A stretch of 64,000 nucleotides of DNA from Hymenobacter duratus (GTDB lineage Bacteria > Bacteroidota > Bacteroidia > Cytophagales > Hymenobacteraceae), in contig NZ_JACWZZ010000002.1 of assembly GCF_014698995.1 (NCBI RefSeq), positions 310,001 through 374,000 on the forward strand, given 5' to 3'. Below the pieces are notes generated by a model that saw nothing but the letters and a program-made list of their open reading frames with translations, did not search any database and had not been told where the DNA came from. Shown here piece after piece: positions 26,147 to 34,430 of this stretch. A program made the translations under genes and the position numbers. Every line of letters begins with the position of its first letter. The first letter of the stretch is position 1.

Positions 26147-27250
26147 ATGCCTTTTCAACTGCCTGCTCTGCTCCCCGAACAAATCGAAACTATCCTGCGG
26201 ACTTCGGGAGTAGTACTGGGCAGCCTGGTAGTTGGGTGGCTGCTGAAAGTGGCGGTATTCGGGCTGTTGGCGGCCTACGTGCGGCGCGAGCCGATGGTGC
26301 TGGCCAGTTCTGTGCTGCGCCACCTGCGCCAGCCCAGCGCCTGGTTTTTCCCGGTGCTGGTGCTCTCTTTTCTGCTCCCGCTCACGCAGCTCGAAGACCG
26401 CGCCTTGGAGGTGGCCCGACGACTGGTAGAAACGCTCCTGCTGACCACCTTCGCCTGGGGGCTAGTGAAAACCGTGGACGTAGTTCAGGACTTGGTGCAG
26501 CAGCACTACCGCCTCACCGACAGCGACAACCTGCGGGTCCGGAAGCTTTTCACGCAGCTACAGTTCGTAAAAAAACTGGCCGTGTCGCTCATCATTTTCG
26601 TGGCCATTGCCCTGATTCTGATGAGCTTCGCTACGGTCCGCAAAATCGGGACGGGCCTGCTGACATCGGCTGGCATTGCCAGCGTGATTGTGGGCTTTGC
26701 GGCGCAGCGCTCCATCGGCAATCTGCTGGCGGGCTTCCAGATTGCCTTCACCCAGCCCATTCGCCTCGATGATGTGCTGGTGGTGGAAGGCGAGTGGGGC
26801 CGGGTGGAGGAAATCACCTTCACGTATGTGGTGCTGCGGATCTGGGACGAGCGGCGCCTGGTACTGCCGCTCAACTACTTCATCGAAAAGCCTTTCCAGA
26901 ACTGGACCCGCAGCTCCTCGCAGCTATTGGGCACCGTATTTCTCTACACCGACTACACCATTCCGGTTGATGCCGTGCGTACCGAGTTGCAGCGTATCGT
27001 ACAGCACAATCCGCTCTGGGACCAGCGCGTGTGCGTGCTGCAGGTCACGGACTCAAAAGAACGGACCCTGGAGCTGCGCTGCCTGGTAAGCGCCGTTAAT
27101 TCCAGCCAGGCTTTTGACCTACGGTGCGCGGTGCGGGAGCAGCTGATAGCCTTTATTCAGCGCAACTACCCCGATTGCCTGCCCAAAACCCGCACCCTCA
27201 CCCAGCCCACAGACCAGCCCTTCACGCCAGGATTGGCCATGGAAGACTAA
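26147..27250 (+). CDS. MscS-family mechanosensitive channel
   Basis: The 367-residue protein has about four N-terminal membrane segments, then the pore helix and MscS beta-domain: TGLLTSAGIASVIVGFAAQRSIGNLLAGFQI, then PIRLDDVLVVEGEWGRVEEITFTYVVLR, typical of the family. The C-terminal alpha/beta domain follows. It would act as a tension-gated safety valve in the inner membrane. It is preceded by 217 bp without a gene, where I see no clear promoter, and is monocistronic. Confidence 0.9.
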   Translation: MPFQLPALLPEQIETILRTSGVVLGSLVVGWLLKVAVFGLLAAYVRREPMVLASSVLRHLRQPSAWFFPVLVLSFLLPLTQLEDRALEVARRLVETLLLTTFAWGLVKTVDVVQDLVQQHYRLTDSDNLRVRKLFTQLQFVKKLAVSLIIFVAIALILMSFATVRKIGTGLLTSAGIASVIVGFAAQRSIGNLLAGFQIAFTQPIRLDDVLVVEGEWGRVEEITFTYVVLRIWDERRLVLPLNYFIEKPFQNWTRSSSQLLGTVFLYTDYTIPVDAVRTELQRIVQHNPLWDQRVCVLQVTDSKERTLELRCLVSAVNSSQAFDLRCAVREQLIAFIQRNYPDCLPKTRTLTQPTDQPFTPGLAMED

Positions 27251-27278
27251 GGGCGGAATGCCCAATCTGCGCCGCTGC

Positions 27279-27989
27279 TCAGCCGGCAAACACAAAGCGG
27301 CGCTGCCGAAGCCAGCTTTCCAGCAGCCGCGGGTCGGCGGAAATGCGGCCTACCACGCGGTAGCGCGACCGGAGCGCGGCAGAAGTAGCCGCTTCCTCGT
27401 TCACAACCTGGCCCGGCCCCAGGTAGGTGGAGTGAATGAAGCGCACTTGGCCGCCTTTCACCAGCAGAAACCCTACGTGGAAGTCCAGCCCCACCAGATA
27501 CAGACCTTCCCCGAGTTGCTGCACCTGCCGCACAAACTGGCCGAGCGGCACCATCCGGTAGCGGCGAATATGGCCTTCATCCGTCAGGTTTTGGATCAGT
27601 TTCTCGGAAGTGGTTTTGGCCAGCGCTACCCGGTCCAGGCGTAAGCCGGCGTCGCGCAGGGTGGTCGTTACGAAGTAGCCGCAGGCAATGGAGTCCTGCT
27701 GCGGCACCTGGGTGGTTCCGTAAAATGCCCACGGTGTGCCGTACCACGCCGGCCAGATGGCCGTATCGAGCGACGCAACCAGCAACCGGCGCGCCTGCCG
27801 GAGCACGGCCGCTTCGGTGGCAGCCGTACGTGCCTGCTGGTACTGCGCAGCGAGAGCGGCCCGCTGGCTTGCCAGTGTCTGTAGCTGCTGCCGATATGGC
27901 ACCGCTGCGTCCTGCTTTGGAAGCAGCGGAGCCGAATACCAACAGCGGACAGCGCCGGCCAGCACAGCCAGAAATAGCAGGAATTTCAT
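27279..27989 (-). CDS. Hypothetical exported protein with NlpC/P60-like Cys/His pattern
   Basis: The 236-residue protein has an N-terminal hydrophobic stretch (MKFLLFLAVLAGAV) that could be a signal anchor, then a coiled-coil-like Gln/Ala/Arg-rich helix (about residues 30-65). The second half carries ACGYFVTTTLRDAG and later LYLVGLDFHVGFLL and VRFIHSTYLGPG. A Cys at the head of a helix followed by a His in a strand resembles papain-like/NlpC-P60 hydrolases, but I do not recognise the family and the function is unproven. The start at 27989 is chosen because it opens the hydrophobic stretch; a longer form to 28013 exists. Confidence 0.65.
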   Translation of the reverse strand: MKFLLFLAVLAGAVRCWYSAPLLPKQDAAVPYRQQLQTLASQRAALAAQYQQARTAATEAAVLRQARRLLVASLDTAIWPAWYGTPWAFYGTTQVPQQDSIACGYFVTTTLRDAGLRLDRVALAKTTSEKLIQNLTDEGHIRRYRMVPLGQFVRQVQQLGEGLYLVGLDFHVGFLLVKGGQVRFIHSTYLGPGQVVNEEAATSAALRSRYRVVGRISADPRLLESWLRQRRFVFAG

Positions 27990-28216
27990 AGAAGTAGCGG
28001 CCTGGAGTTGCATTGCAGCAGGACAAACGAACAGGGCATAGTTTATTGTACTATCAAATGAGGAGCTTACATTTTTTCTACCTTCCAGAAAAAACAGGGC
28101 GCTTCTACCGGAGTGCCGAACTATTCCCGCCCGGAAGGGTCTTATCTTAGCCAGCTTGCGCGCCTGCAGTGTGCGCGTGGCCCATTCTACTGCCTTCTTT
28201 CTCTGCTGCCTGCTGC

Positions 28217-28756
28217 ATGATCAAACTGGAATATTTTACGCCTGCTGACTTCCCGCAACTCATCACCTGGATTACTGACCCCAAGCTGCTCATGAACTGG
28301 TCGGGCTCCCTTTTCAGCTTTCCGCTCACCGAAGACAAGCTGGCCTGGTACCTCGAAGACACCAATGACCCGGCCACCTCAGATGCCCTCATCTACAAGG
28401 CCATCGAAACCAAGACCGGCGAAGTAGTGGGCCACATTTCGCTGGGCGGCATCAGCCGCAAAAACAGCGCCGCCCGCATCAGCCGGGTGCTGGTCGGCAA
28501 CAGCACGGCGCGGCGCCGGGGCATCTGCCAGGGCATGATGAAGGCCGTGCTTCGCATCGGGTTTGAGGAGCTGGGCCTGCACCGCATCGATTTGGGCGTG
28601 TACGACTTCAATACGGCGGCCATCCGGTGCTACGAAAAGGCAGGAATGCAGCAGGAAGGCCTCTCGCGCGACATTCTCAAGTACGAAAACGAATACTGGA
28701 GCCTGATTGAAATGAGTATGCTCGACCACGAGTGGCATGCCCTGCACTCCAAATAG
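28217..28756 (+). CDS. GNAT-family N-acetyltransferase (RimJ/RimL type)
   Basis: This 179-residue protein begins MIKLEYFTPADFPQLITWI and shows the GNAT acetyl-CoA region VLVGNSTARRRGICQGMMKAV followed by LGLHRIDLGVYDFNTAAIRCYEKAGM. This final motif is typical of RimJ/RimL-like acetyltransferases that modify protein N-termini or small molecules. The substrate is unknown. The ATG at 28217 is preferred to the earlier in-frame codon at 28169 because the domain starts there. A terminator follows. Confidence 0.9.
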   Translation: MIKLEYFTPADFPQLITWITDPKLLMNWSGSLFSFPLTEDKLAWYLEDTNDPATSDALIYKAIETKTGEVVGHISLGGISRKNSAARISRVLVGNSTARRRGICQGMMKAVLRIGFEELGLHRIDLGVYDFNTAAIRCYEKAGMQQEGLSRDILKYENEYWSLIEMSMLDHEWHALHSK

Positions 28757-29114
28757 GTCTGCTGGCTTTCCCTGGTTCAGCAACGTAAACGCCCTGCCTG
28801 GTTTGAGCCAGACGGGGCGTTTTCCTTTTTCCAGCGGCAGGTATCAGCGGTTGTTCAGCAGCGGGAAGCGGGCACTGAGCTGCTCGCGGGAGGCGCGCCG
28901 GACTTCTTCGGAGGTGCCATAGCCGACTTCTTGCTCCCCGGCTGCCCGCCGCTGCATCTTCGAGTCGGCAAACGCCAAACGCCTGCAGGCCGGGCAGCTG
29001 TGCCGTAGCAGTGCTTCGCACCTTGCTGGTGGCTGTCAGTTGCCGAATTATTTTGGGTCAGCAGCTACTTTTTCAGCTTTTCAGCGTAATGCCAAAGTCT
29101 TTTCTGAACCATCC
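28757..29114. other. Intergenic region with terminator and a short unexplained frame
   Basis: This 358-bp gap holds the terminator at 28787-28823. On the minus strand an open frame runs from a stop at 29036-29038 to a stop at 28844-28846. It ends ASREQLSARFPLLNNR and carries a CxxC (HSCPACRR) near its middle. The only ATG (28957) gives 37 residues. It could be a small protein or the tail of a lost gene; I do not annotate it as a gene. Confidence 0.35.
28787..28823 (+). terminator. Terminator after acetyltransferase gene
   Basis: A GC-rich hairpin begins AAACGCCC and closes with GGGCGTTTT, containing a CTGG/CCAG inner stem, and is followed by a T-rich run (TTTTCCTTTTT). It lies 31 bp after the acetyltransferase stop. 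Confidence 0.8.
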
Positions 29115-30626
29115 ATGAGCACGACCGACAGCGCTGCTCCACTCACCACCGACGTGGTGCTGATAGGAGCCGGAATCATGAGTGCAACTCTGGGGCTGAT
29201 GCTCAAAGAGTTGGACCCCACTCTCACCATCACCATTTTTGAGCGGCTGGATGTAGCGGCTGCCGAAAGCTCCGATGCCTGGAACAACGCTGGCACCGGC
29301 CATTCGGCGTTCTGCGAGCTGAACTACACGCCTGAAAAGCCTGATGGCACCATCGACATCAGTAAGGCGCTCAAAATAGCTGAGCAGTTTGAGGAGAGTA
29401 AGCAGTTCTGGGCCTACCTCACCGAGCAGTACAACGTGAAGGAGATTCAGCGCTTCATCAACCACATTCCGCACATGAGCTTCGTGTGGGGCCACGAAAA
29501 CGTGGATTATCTGCGCAAGCGCCACGCTGCCCTCACTCAGTCGGCCTTGTTTGAGGGCATGGAATACACGGAAGACCGCGCCCGGCTGCACGACTGGATG
29601 CCGCTGGTAATGGACGGCCGCGACCCACAGCAGCCCGTGGCAGCTACCCGCATGGATTTGGGTACTGATGTGAATTTCGGCTCCCTCACGCGCGGCATGT
29701 TCAATTTACTGCAGGAGAAACCCGGCGTTACGTTCTATTTCAATCATGAGGTAGAAAAGCTGCGCCACAAATTCGATGGCACATGGGGCGTGAAGGCCCA
29801 AAACCGCAAAACCGGCGAGGACCTGAAAGTGCGCGCCCGGTTCGTGTTTATCGGGGCCGGAGGAGGCTCGTTGCCGCTGCTGGAGAAATCCGGCATTCCG
29901 GAGGCCGACGGCTTTGGCGGGTTTCCGGTAAGCGGCCAGTGGCTGAAATGCACCAATCCGGACGTAATAGCACGCCACGAAGCTAAAGTGTACGGCAAAG
30001 CCGCCGTTGGCTCGCCCCCTATGTCGGTGCCGCACTTGGATACGCGCATGATTGACGGCCGCAAGGAGTTGCTGTTCGGGCCGTATGCCGGCTTCAGTAC
30101 CAAGTTCCTCAAGACCGGCTCTTACCTCGACCTGCCGGCTTCGATTCAGCTCAACAACCTGCGCCCCATGATCATGGCAGGCCTCAAGAACCTACCCCTC
30201 ACCAAATACCTCATTCAGCAGGTACGCCAGTCGCCGCAAGACCGGGTGGCGGCGCTGCGGGAGTACATGCCCGAGGCGCAACCCCAGGATTGGCAGCTAG
30301 CCGTGGCCGGACAGCGCGTGCAGGTTATCAAGAAAGACGAAAAGCAGGGGGGCGTGCTGGAGTTCGGGACGGAGATGGTAACTGCTTCCGATGGCTCTAT
30401 CGCGGCCTTACTAGGCGCTTCGCCCGGCGCCTCCACGGCCGTGAGCATCATGCTGAGCCTTATTCAGAAATGCTTCCCGCAGCAATCCGCCTCGCCGGCG
30501 TGGCAGGCCAAGTTTCACGAGATGATTCCTTCCTTCGGCCAGTCATTGGCCACCAAGCCCGAGCTGGTGGCGGAAGTACGGGCCCGCACCAGCGCAGTGC
30601 TGGGTCTAGTGGAGGAAGTGAGATAA
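29115..30626 (+). CDS. mqo: Malate:quinone oxidoreductase
   Basis: The 503-residue protein starts TTDVVLIGAGIMSATLGLML, the FAD-binding motif of Mqo. It continues with AWNNAGTGHSAFCELNYTP, FINHIPHMSFVWG, GAGGGSLPLLEKSGIPE, and FGPYAGFSTKFLKTGSYLDL. These match membrane-associated malate:quinone oxidoreductase, which oxidises malate to oxaloacetate and passes electrons to quinone in the TCA cycle. The ATG at 29115 is chosen because the FAD fold begins soon after it; earlier in-frame starts would add an unsupported extension. A terminator follows. Confidence 0.97.
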   Translation: MSTTDSAAPLTTDVVLIGAGIMSATLGLMLKELDPTLTITIFERLDVAAAESSDAWNNAGTGHSAFCELNYTPEKPDGTIDISKALKIAEQFEESKQFWAYLTEQYNVKEIQRFINHIPHMSFVWGHENVDYLRKRHAALTQSALFEGMEYTEDRARLHDWMPLVMDGRDPQQPVAATRMDLGTDVNFGSLTRGMFNLLQEKPGVTFYFNHEVEKLRHKFDGTWGVKAQNRKTGEDLKVRARFVFIGAGGGSLPLLEKSGIPEADGFGGFPVSGQWLKCTNPDVIARHEAKVYGKAAVGSPPMSVPHLDTRMIDGRKELLFGPYAGFSTKFLKTGSYLDLPASIQLNNLRPMIMAGLKNLPLTKYLIQQVRQSPQDRVAALREYMPEAQPQDWQLAVAGQRVQVIKKDEKQGGVLEFGTEMVTASDGSIAALLGASPGASTAVSIMLSLIQKCFPQQSASPAWQAKFHEMIPSFGQSLATKPELVAEVRARTSAVLGLVEEVR

Positions 30627-30648
30627 ACCCACCTACCAGACGTTGTAC

Positions 30649-30691
30649 ACACCAAGGGCCCGCTCCATAGATGGAGGCGGGCCCTTGGTGT
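30649..30691. terminator. Bidirectional terminator between mqo and ctlX-like gene
   Basis: Perfect inverted arms of 14 bp (30649-30662 and 30678-30691; ACACCAAGGGCCCG and its complement) flank an inner CTCC/GGAG pairing. The hairpin lies between convergent genes ending at 30626 and 30715. Confidence 0.75.
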
Positions 30692-30714
30692 ATGTTGCCT
30701 AGCCCAATAGGTTA

Positions 30715-31665
30715 TCAGGAATGCAGTGTCTTTTGGTCACTTGCCTGTTTCTCCGGTGAGAACACCTCGGCCAGCATGCACCGGGCGCTGCCGCCCCCAA
30801 TGGTTTCAATGGTCGGGATGGCCAGCGGCAGCAGGTCGGCGTAGCGGCTCAGCGTCTGGCGCTGCGAGGCAGTCAGGGCATCATAGGCACTCTGCGACAT
30901 AGCCAGCAACTCCGGCCCGGCGGCGGGTTGCAGCGTCAGCATATTGCCGGCAAACCGGGCTACCTGCGCCAGAGAAATATCCACCAGCTCGTGGCCGGTC
31001 TGCTCCAGTGAACCTGTTACGGCCGCGCGCTCCGTTGGGTCGGTGATGCTTTCCAGGCATAGCACCGCAAAACGCGCCCCAACGCACAGCATTACGTTGG
31101 TGTGGTAGATGGCGTGGCCCTGCGCATCCTGCGCCCGAAAGGCAACCGGCCGGTAGCCCAGCTGTGCGCACACACTCCCAAATAAGTCAGCGTCGGTGCG
31201 GGCAGAGAGGCAGGCGTAGGCGACGCGGTGCACATGGTCAAAAATGATGCTGCCAGTGCCTTCCAGATACCGCCCTTCCTGCTCCGCGCCTGACAGGTCG
31301 TGCACCTGCGTAATAACAAACTCCCGGCCCAGCATTTCCAGAATATCTGGGCGGCGCTCCGGGCGGCGGTTTGGGGCACACATTGGATACAGCAGCACGC
31401 GCCCATCGGGGTGGAAAGTGCCCCAGTTGTTGGGAAATACCGCATCCGGTTTGGCAGGCTCCGGCGTATCGTCTACCACCAGCACGCGCATTCCTTTTCC
31501 GCGAAGAGTGCTTACCATGGCGTCAAACTCGGCAAAGGCCCGGGCCTGGATGGCACTTTCATCGAGGCCGGCTATGGCCTGCTGAAAGTGGTTGGAAACG
31601 GCCGTTTCGGGGTTGAAGCAGAACCGAGCGGGACGGACAAGCATTACGGTGCGCGCAGATTGCAT
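30715..31665 (-). CDS. ctlX: Arginine deiminase-related amidinohydrolase, CtlX type
   Basis: The 316-residue protein has the pentein (arginine deiminase superfamily) fold. Visible are VMLVRPARFCFNPETA at the N-terminus, PDAVFPNNWGTFHPDGRVLLYPM, EGTGSIIFDH, AIYHTNVMLCVG with the catalytic His, and GGGSARCMLAE with the catalytic Cys296. The Bacteroidota members are called citrulline utilisation hydrolases (CtlX) or arginine deiminase-related proteins. The substrate, probably a guanidino or ureido compound, cannot be fixed from sequence. It is monocistronic. Confidence 0.85.
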   Translation of the reverse strand: MQSARTVMLVRPARFCFNPETAVSNHFQQAIAGLDESAIQARAFAEFDAMVSTLRGKGMRVLVVDDTPEPAKPDAVFPNNWGTFHPDGRVLLYPMCAPNRRPERRPDILEMLGREFVITQVHDLSGAEQEGRYLEGTGSIIFDHVHRVAYACLSARTDADLFGSVCAQLGYRPVAFRAQDAQGHAIYHTNVMLCVGARFAVLCLESITDPTERAAVTGSLEQTGHELVDISLAQVARFAGNMLTLQPAAGPELLAMSQSAYDALTASQRQTLSRYADLLPLAIPTIETIGGGSARCMLAEVFSPEKQASDQKTLHS

Positions 31666-31781
31666 GGGCAGTGACTAGTGGGTGGACGCAAAGAAACTCT
31701 CTGTGCATCAATCTTAATGAAAAGCCACGCCAACCAAGCCCTAGCTCAAGCGTACAGCCTACTTCGCTTCTACCTCCTCGT

Positions 31782-32183
31782 ATGTACCATGCTTTACCCG
31801 CCCGGGACTTTCTGGACCTGAGCTACCGCGATGATATGTGCTTCATCATCAACCGCATTCTGCGGCCCTTGGCGCCTACTGAAGCGCAGGAAGCTTACGC
31901 GCTGATGCTGGATGCCGCCAACAGCCACGGGTGCCAGCACTGGCTGATTGACTTGCGCCGCGATACTACGTTCCAGCCGGACCTGCTCACTACCTTTTTT
32001 CCGCAGCCCGGCGACCAGCCCAGCAAGGTCACGTATCTGGCCTATCTGGTGTCGCCGATGCTGCTGGCCGAGCTCGAAAACCGGGACGTAGTGCCCTTGC
32101 CCGTACACTACGACGACCTGCCTTTCCGAGTCAAGCTGTTTGTGGATGAGCTGGCTGCCCAGGAGTGGCTGTCGGCCAACTGA
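31782..32183 (+). CDS. Hypothetical protein, STAS/SEC14-like fold likely
   Basis: The 133-residue product has alternating strands and helices (DFLDLSYRDDMCFIINR, HWLIDLRRD, KVTYLAYLVSPMLLAEL, KLFVDELAAQEWL). The ending DExxAxxWL and the xxWLxDxR middle are features I recall from a family of small Bacteroidota proteins with STAS/SpoIIAA-like topology, possibly regulatory. A distant relative lies at 47101-47517. The start ATG 31782 is the first after a divergent gap to the ctlX-like gene. The potassium-channel gene begins 54 bp later. Confidence 0.7.
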   Translation: MYHALPARDFLDLSYRDDMCFIINRILRPLAPTEAQEAYALMLDAANSHGCQHWLIDLRRDTTFQPDLLTTFFPQPGDQPSKVTYLAYLVSPMLLAELENRDVVPLPVHYDDLPFRVKLFVDELAAQEWLSAN

Positions 32184-32237
32184 TGCACTACTAGGCAGCG
32201 CCGTACCTTGGCGCATAGCCAGCTCCGCTTCTCCCCC

Positions 32238-33071
32238 ATGGATATTCGCCCCCGCGACACAGACTCCGACTGGCGCCGCCGTGCGTACAGCGTCATTTTT
32301 GAGTCGGACACGCCGGCCGGCCGCGCCTTCGATATTGCGGTGCTGGTAGCTATTGTGCTGAGTGTGGTGGCCGTGATGCTGGAAAGCGTACAGCGCATCA
32401 ATCAGCAGTTTGGGGCCGTGCTGCGGGCCGTGGAATGGTTTTTCACGGGCCTTTTCCTGCTCGAATACATTGCCCGGCTGGTCGTGGTGCGTCGGCCGCT
32501 GACCTACGCCTTCAGCCTGCTGGGTATTATTGATTTTATGGCCATCGTGCCAACACTAGCCACACTGGTGCTGGCGGGCAGCCGCTACCTGCTCGTTATT
32601 CGCACGCTGCGGCTGCTGCGGGTGTTCCGCATCTTCAAGCTGGGCCGGTTTGTGGGCGAAGGCGAATTCATCGTAACGGCGCTGAAAGCCAGCCGCTTCA
32701 AAATATTGGTCTTTCTCACGGCAGTTCTCACGCTCGTGACGGTGGTTGGCACGCTGCTGTACGTGGTGGAAGGCGGCCAAAACGGCTTCACGAGTATTCC
32801 CAAGAGTATTTATTGGGCGGTGGTAACAGTCACGACCGTTGGGTACGGCGACATTTCGCCCGTCACGGTGCTGGGCCAGACGCTGGCCTCCATCCTCATG
32901 ATTCTCGGCTACGCCATTATTGCGGTTCCTACCGGCATCGTTTCGGCCCAGATGGCCAGCCCGCGTGCTACAGCAGCCCCCACCTACAAGCAGGTGATAT
33001 GCCATGTCTGCCAGGCCACCGACCATCGGCCCGAAGCGGACTATTGCTGGCGCTGCGGCGAGAAACTTTAG
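32238..33071 (+). CDS. Voltage-gated-type potassium channel with C-terminal zinc ribbon
   Basis: The 277-residue protein has six membrane segments. S4 is charged (RTLRLLRVFRIFKLGRF), and the pore contains the selectivity filter TVTTVGYGD. After S6 (ILGYAIIAVPTGIVSA) a short linker leads to a treble-Cys-pair tail: ICHVCQ, then YCWRCGEKL, two CxxC pairs that resemble a zinc ribbon. The family is the Kch/KvAP-like ion transporters. The tail is unusual and may sense metal or redox state; that is inference. The ATG at 32238 is preferred to an upstream frame start at 32208. Confidence 0.92.
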   Translation: MDIRPRDTDSDWRRRAYSVIFESDTPAGRAFDIAVLVAIVLSVVAVMLESVQRINQQFGAVLRAVEWFFTGLFLLEYIARLVVVRRPLTYAFSLLGIIDFMAIVPTLATLVLAGSRYLLVIRTLRLLRVFRIFKLGRFVGEGEFIVTALKASRFKILVFLTAVLTLVTVVGTLLYVVEGGQNGFTSIPKSIYWAVVTVTTVGYGDISPVTVLGQTLASILMILGYAIIAVPTGIVSAQMASPRATAAPTYKQVICHVCQATDHRPEADYCWRCGEKL

Positions 33072-33083
33072 CCGGCCTGCAGG

Positions 33084-33521
33084 CTATTCCATCACTTCTA
33101 CATCAGTCCAGCGGCGCGCTGCCTCCATCAGATACGGGCTGACAAAACGTAGCGCCACACTACCGGCCGGCGTTTGTACGGTGGTGCTGTAGATGGTAGT
33201 CCAGAGGAAGCTTGTAGCCCTGAAAGGCCCGATGGCTGACCACGGAATCAGGAGCGGTGGGTGGCCAACCTTGAACAGAAAACCAGTCTGCAGCGCCAGC
33301 CCCTGCGCCGATACCGCCGCTTCCAGGGCATTGCGGTAACTCATGCCCCCGATACTGGCCTGCGTCAGCGTAACCAGGCTGCCGGGCAGTGGCGCGGCCG
33401 CCCGAAAGTAGTTGGCGAGCCGCTGCCAGCCCATAAGAGCTATCAGTTTCACAACCAGGCACCAGAAAAGAACGAAACCGCCTACTGCCAGCGGCAGAAT
33501 CCACAGAAGATGCAAGCCCAT
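33084..33521 (-). CDS. Hypothetical membrane-anchored protein
   Basis: The 145-residue protein starts with a single strong membrane helix (residues about 5-33) and then a small soluble domain of about 100 residues rich in beta-strands (GLALQTGFLFKVGHPPLLIPWSAI, STTVQTPAGSVALRF). This resembles small PH-like membrane-anchored proteins, but I do not recognise a named family. It is convergent with the potassium channel gene (12 bp between stops) and sits 41 bp after the BLUF gene on the same strand. Confidence 0.65.
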   Translation of the reverse strand: MGLHLLWILPLAVGGFVLFWCLVVKLIALMGWQRLANYFRAAAPLPGSLVTLTQASIGGMSYRNALEAAVSAQGLALQTGFLFKVGHPPLLIPWSAIGPFRATSFLWTTIYSTTVQTPAGSVALRFVSPYLMEAARRWTDVEVME

Positions 33522-33562
33522 AGCCGCTGATACGGGCTACGCCGCAGAAAGTAGGCTTTCCG

Positions 33563-34006
33563 TCATAAACCATTGCCCCACAGCCGGGCATCATCGTTCA
33601 CTACAAATGATTTGAGCAGTAGCAGCATGCTTTCCTCTATTTCCGGCAGGTGCGCATCCAGAAAGTTGGACCGGTACGGATCAATGTAGCCAGTCAGGCG
33701 CGCAAAATCGTCGCCGGAAAGCACCTGAAACCCCATGGACCAGTTGGCGAAAACGCGCGTTTCAATCGGGCCATCGGAGAGCCTCAGTACCCGCGTATGG
33801 CGCTGGTCCTGCACTATTCTACTGTAAATCTCCCGCACAGCATCCTCTGTTCCTTCCAGCACCTGCAGGAAGCTCCCGTTGCCATATAGCAGCAGCCCCG
33901 TGATATCCAGCCGGCTATTGTTGCTCCGCGACTGCTGCAGCAGGTGCTTTAGCTCGGCATTGGTCGGGTGGCCTACCGCATAACTTTGATACACGATATG
34001 GTGCAT
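33563..34006 (-). CDS. BLUF-domain blue-light sensor protein, second copy
   Basis: A 147-residue stand-alone BLUF protein. The residues of the photocycle are conserved: Tyr6 (HIVYQS), Asn30 (SNNSRLDITGLLLY), Gln48 (FLQVLEG), Trp89 and Met91 (NWSMGF). Its length, spacing and C-terminal region (DFARLTGYIDP) parallel the first copy at 25501-25929, so the two are paralogues about 8 kb apart. It may be co-transcribed with the downstream membrane protein gene. Confidence 0.94.
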   Translation of the reverse strand: MHHIVYQSYAVGHPTNAELKHLLQQSRSNNSRLDITGLLLYGNGSFLQVLEGTEDAVREIYSRIVQDQRHTRVLRLSDGPIETRVFANWSMGFQVLSGDDFARLTGYIDPYRSNFLDAHLPEIEESMLLLLKSFVVNDDARLWGNGL

Positions 34007-34184
34007 GTTCTGAGAGCTACGCCCGATGATAAACGACTGTTTACTACCGAGCAGGCCGGCCTAAACGGAACCACAACTACTGTTAAGATAGCATTTTGCC
34101 GGCAGCCGCACAAGCTTAACAATACCGGGCCTCCCACCTGCTTCGGGTTGATATGCCAGCGTACAGGCCTGAAACCGGCAAAAA

Positions 34185-34214
34185 AAAGAAGCATGCCGGG
34201 TGGCATGCTTCTTT
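34185..34214 (-). terminator. Terminator downstream of cold-shock gene
   Basis: Perfect arms at 34185-34197 and 34202-34214 (AAAGAAGCATGCC and complement) with a 4-base loop; read on the minus strand the hairpin ends in TTTTTT. It lies 24 bp past the cspA stop. Confidence 0.85.
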
Positions 34215-34238
34215 GATTCTTCCGAGTGGGAAGGAGAA

Positions 34239-34430
34239 TTAAGCGCGACGTACTTTAACGGCGCTCAGACCCTTACGGCCTTCTTCTACCTCGAACTCAA
34301 CCTTGTCGTTGTCGCGGATTTCATCGATGAGGCCCGTTACGTGAACGAAAACGTCCTGACCGGTAGCACTGTTGTTGATGAAACCAAAGCCTTTGGTCTC
34401 ATTGAAGAATTTTACGGTTCCTGTCTGCAT
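34239..34430 (-). CDS. cspA: Cold-shock protein
   Basis: The 63-residue protein is a complete CspA-type OB fold. RNP-1 is KGFGFI and RNP-2 is VFVHV, both with the aromatic residues that stack on nucleic acid. It would bind single-stranded RNA or DNA and act as an RNA chaperone. Its upstream side is a gene-free region of more than 500 bp, which could include a long regulatory leader as known for csp genes; no specific structure was verified. Confidence 0.97.
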   Translation of the reverse strand: MQTGTVKFFNETKGFGFINNSATGQDVFVHVTGLIDEIRDNDKVEFEVEEGRKGLSAVKVRRA

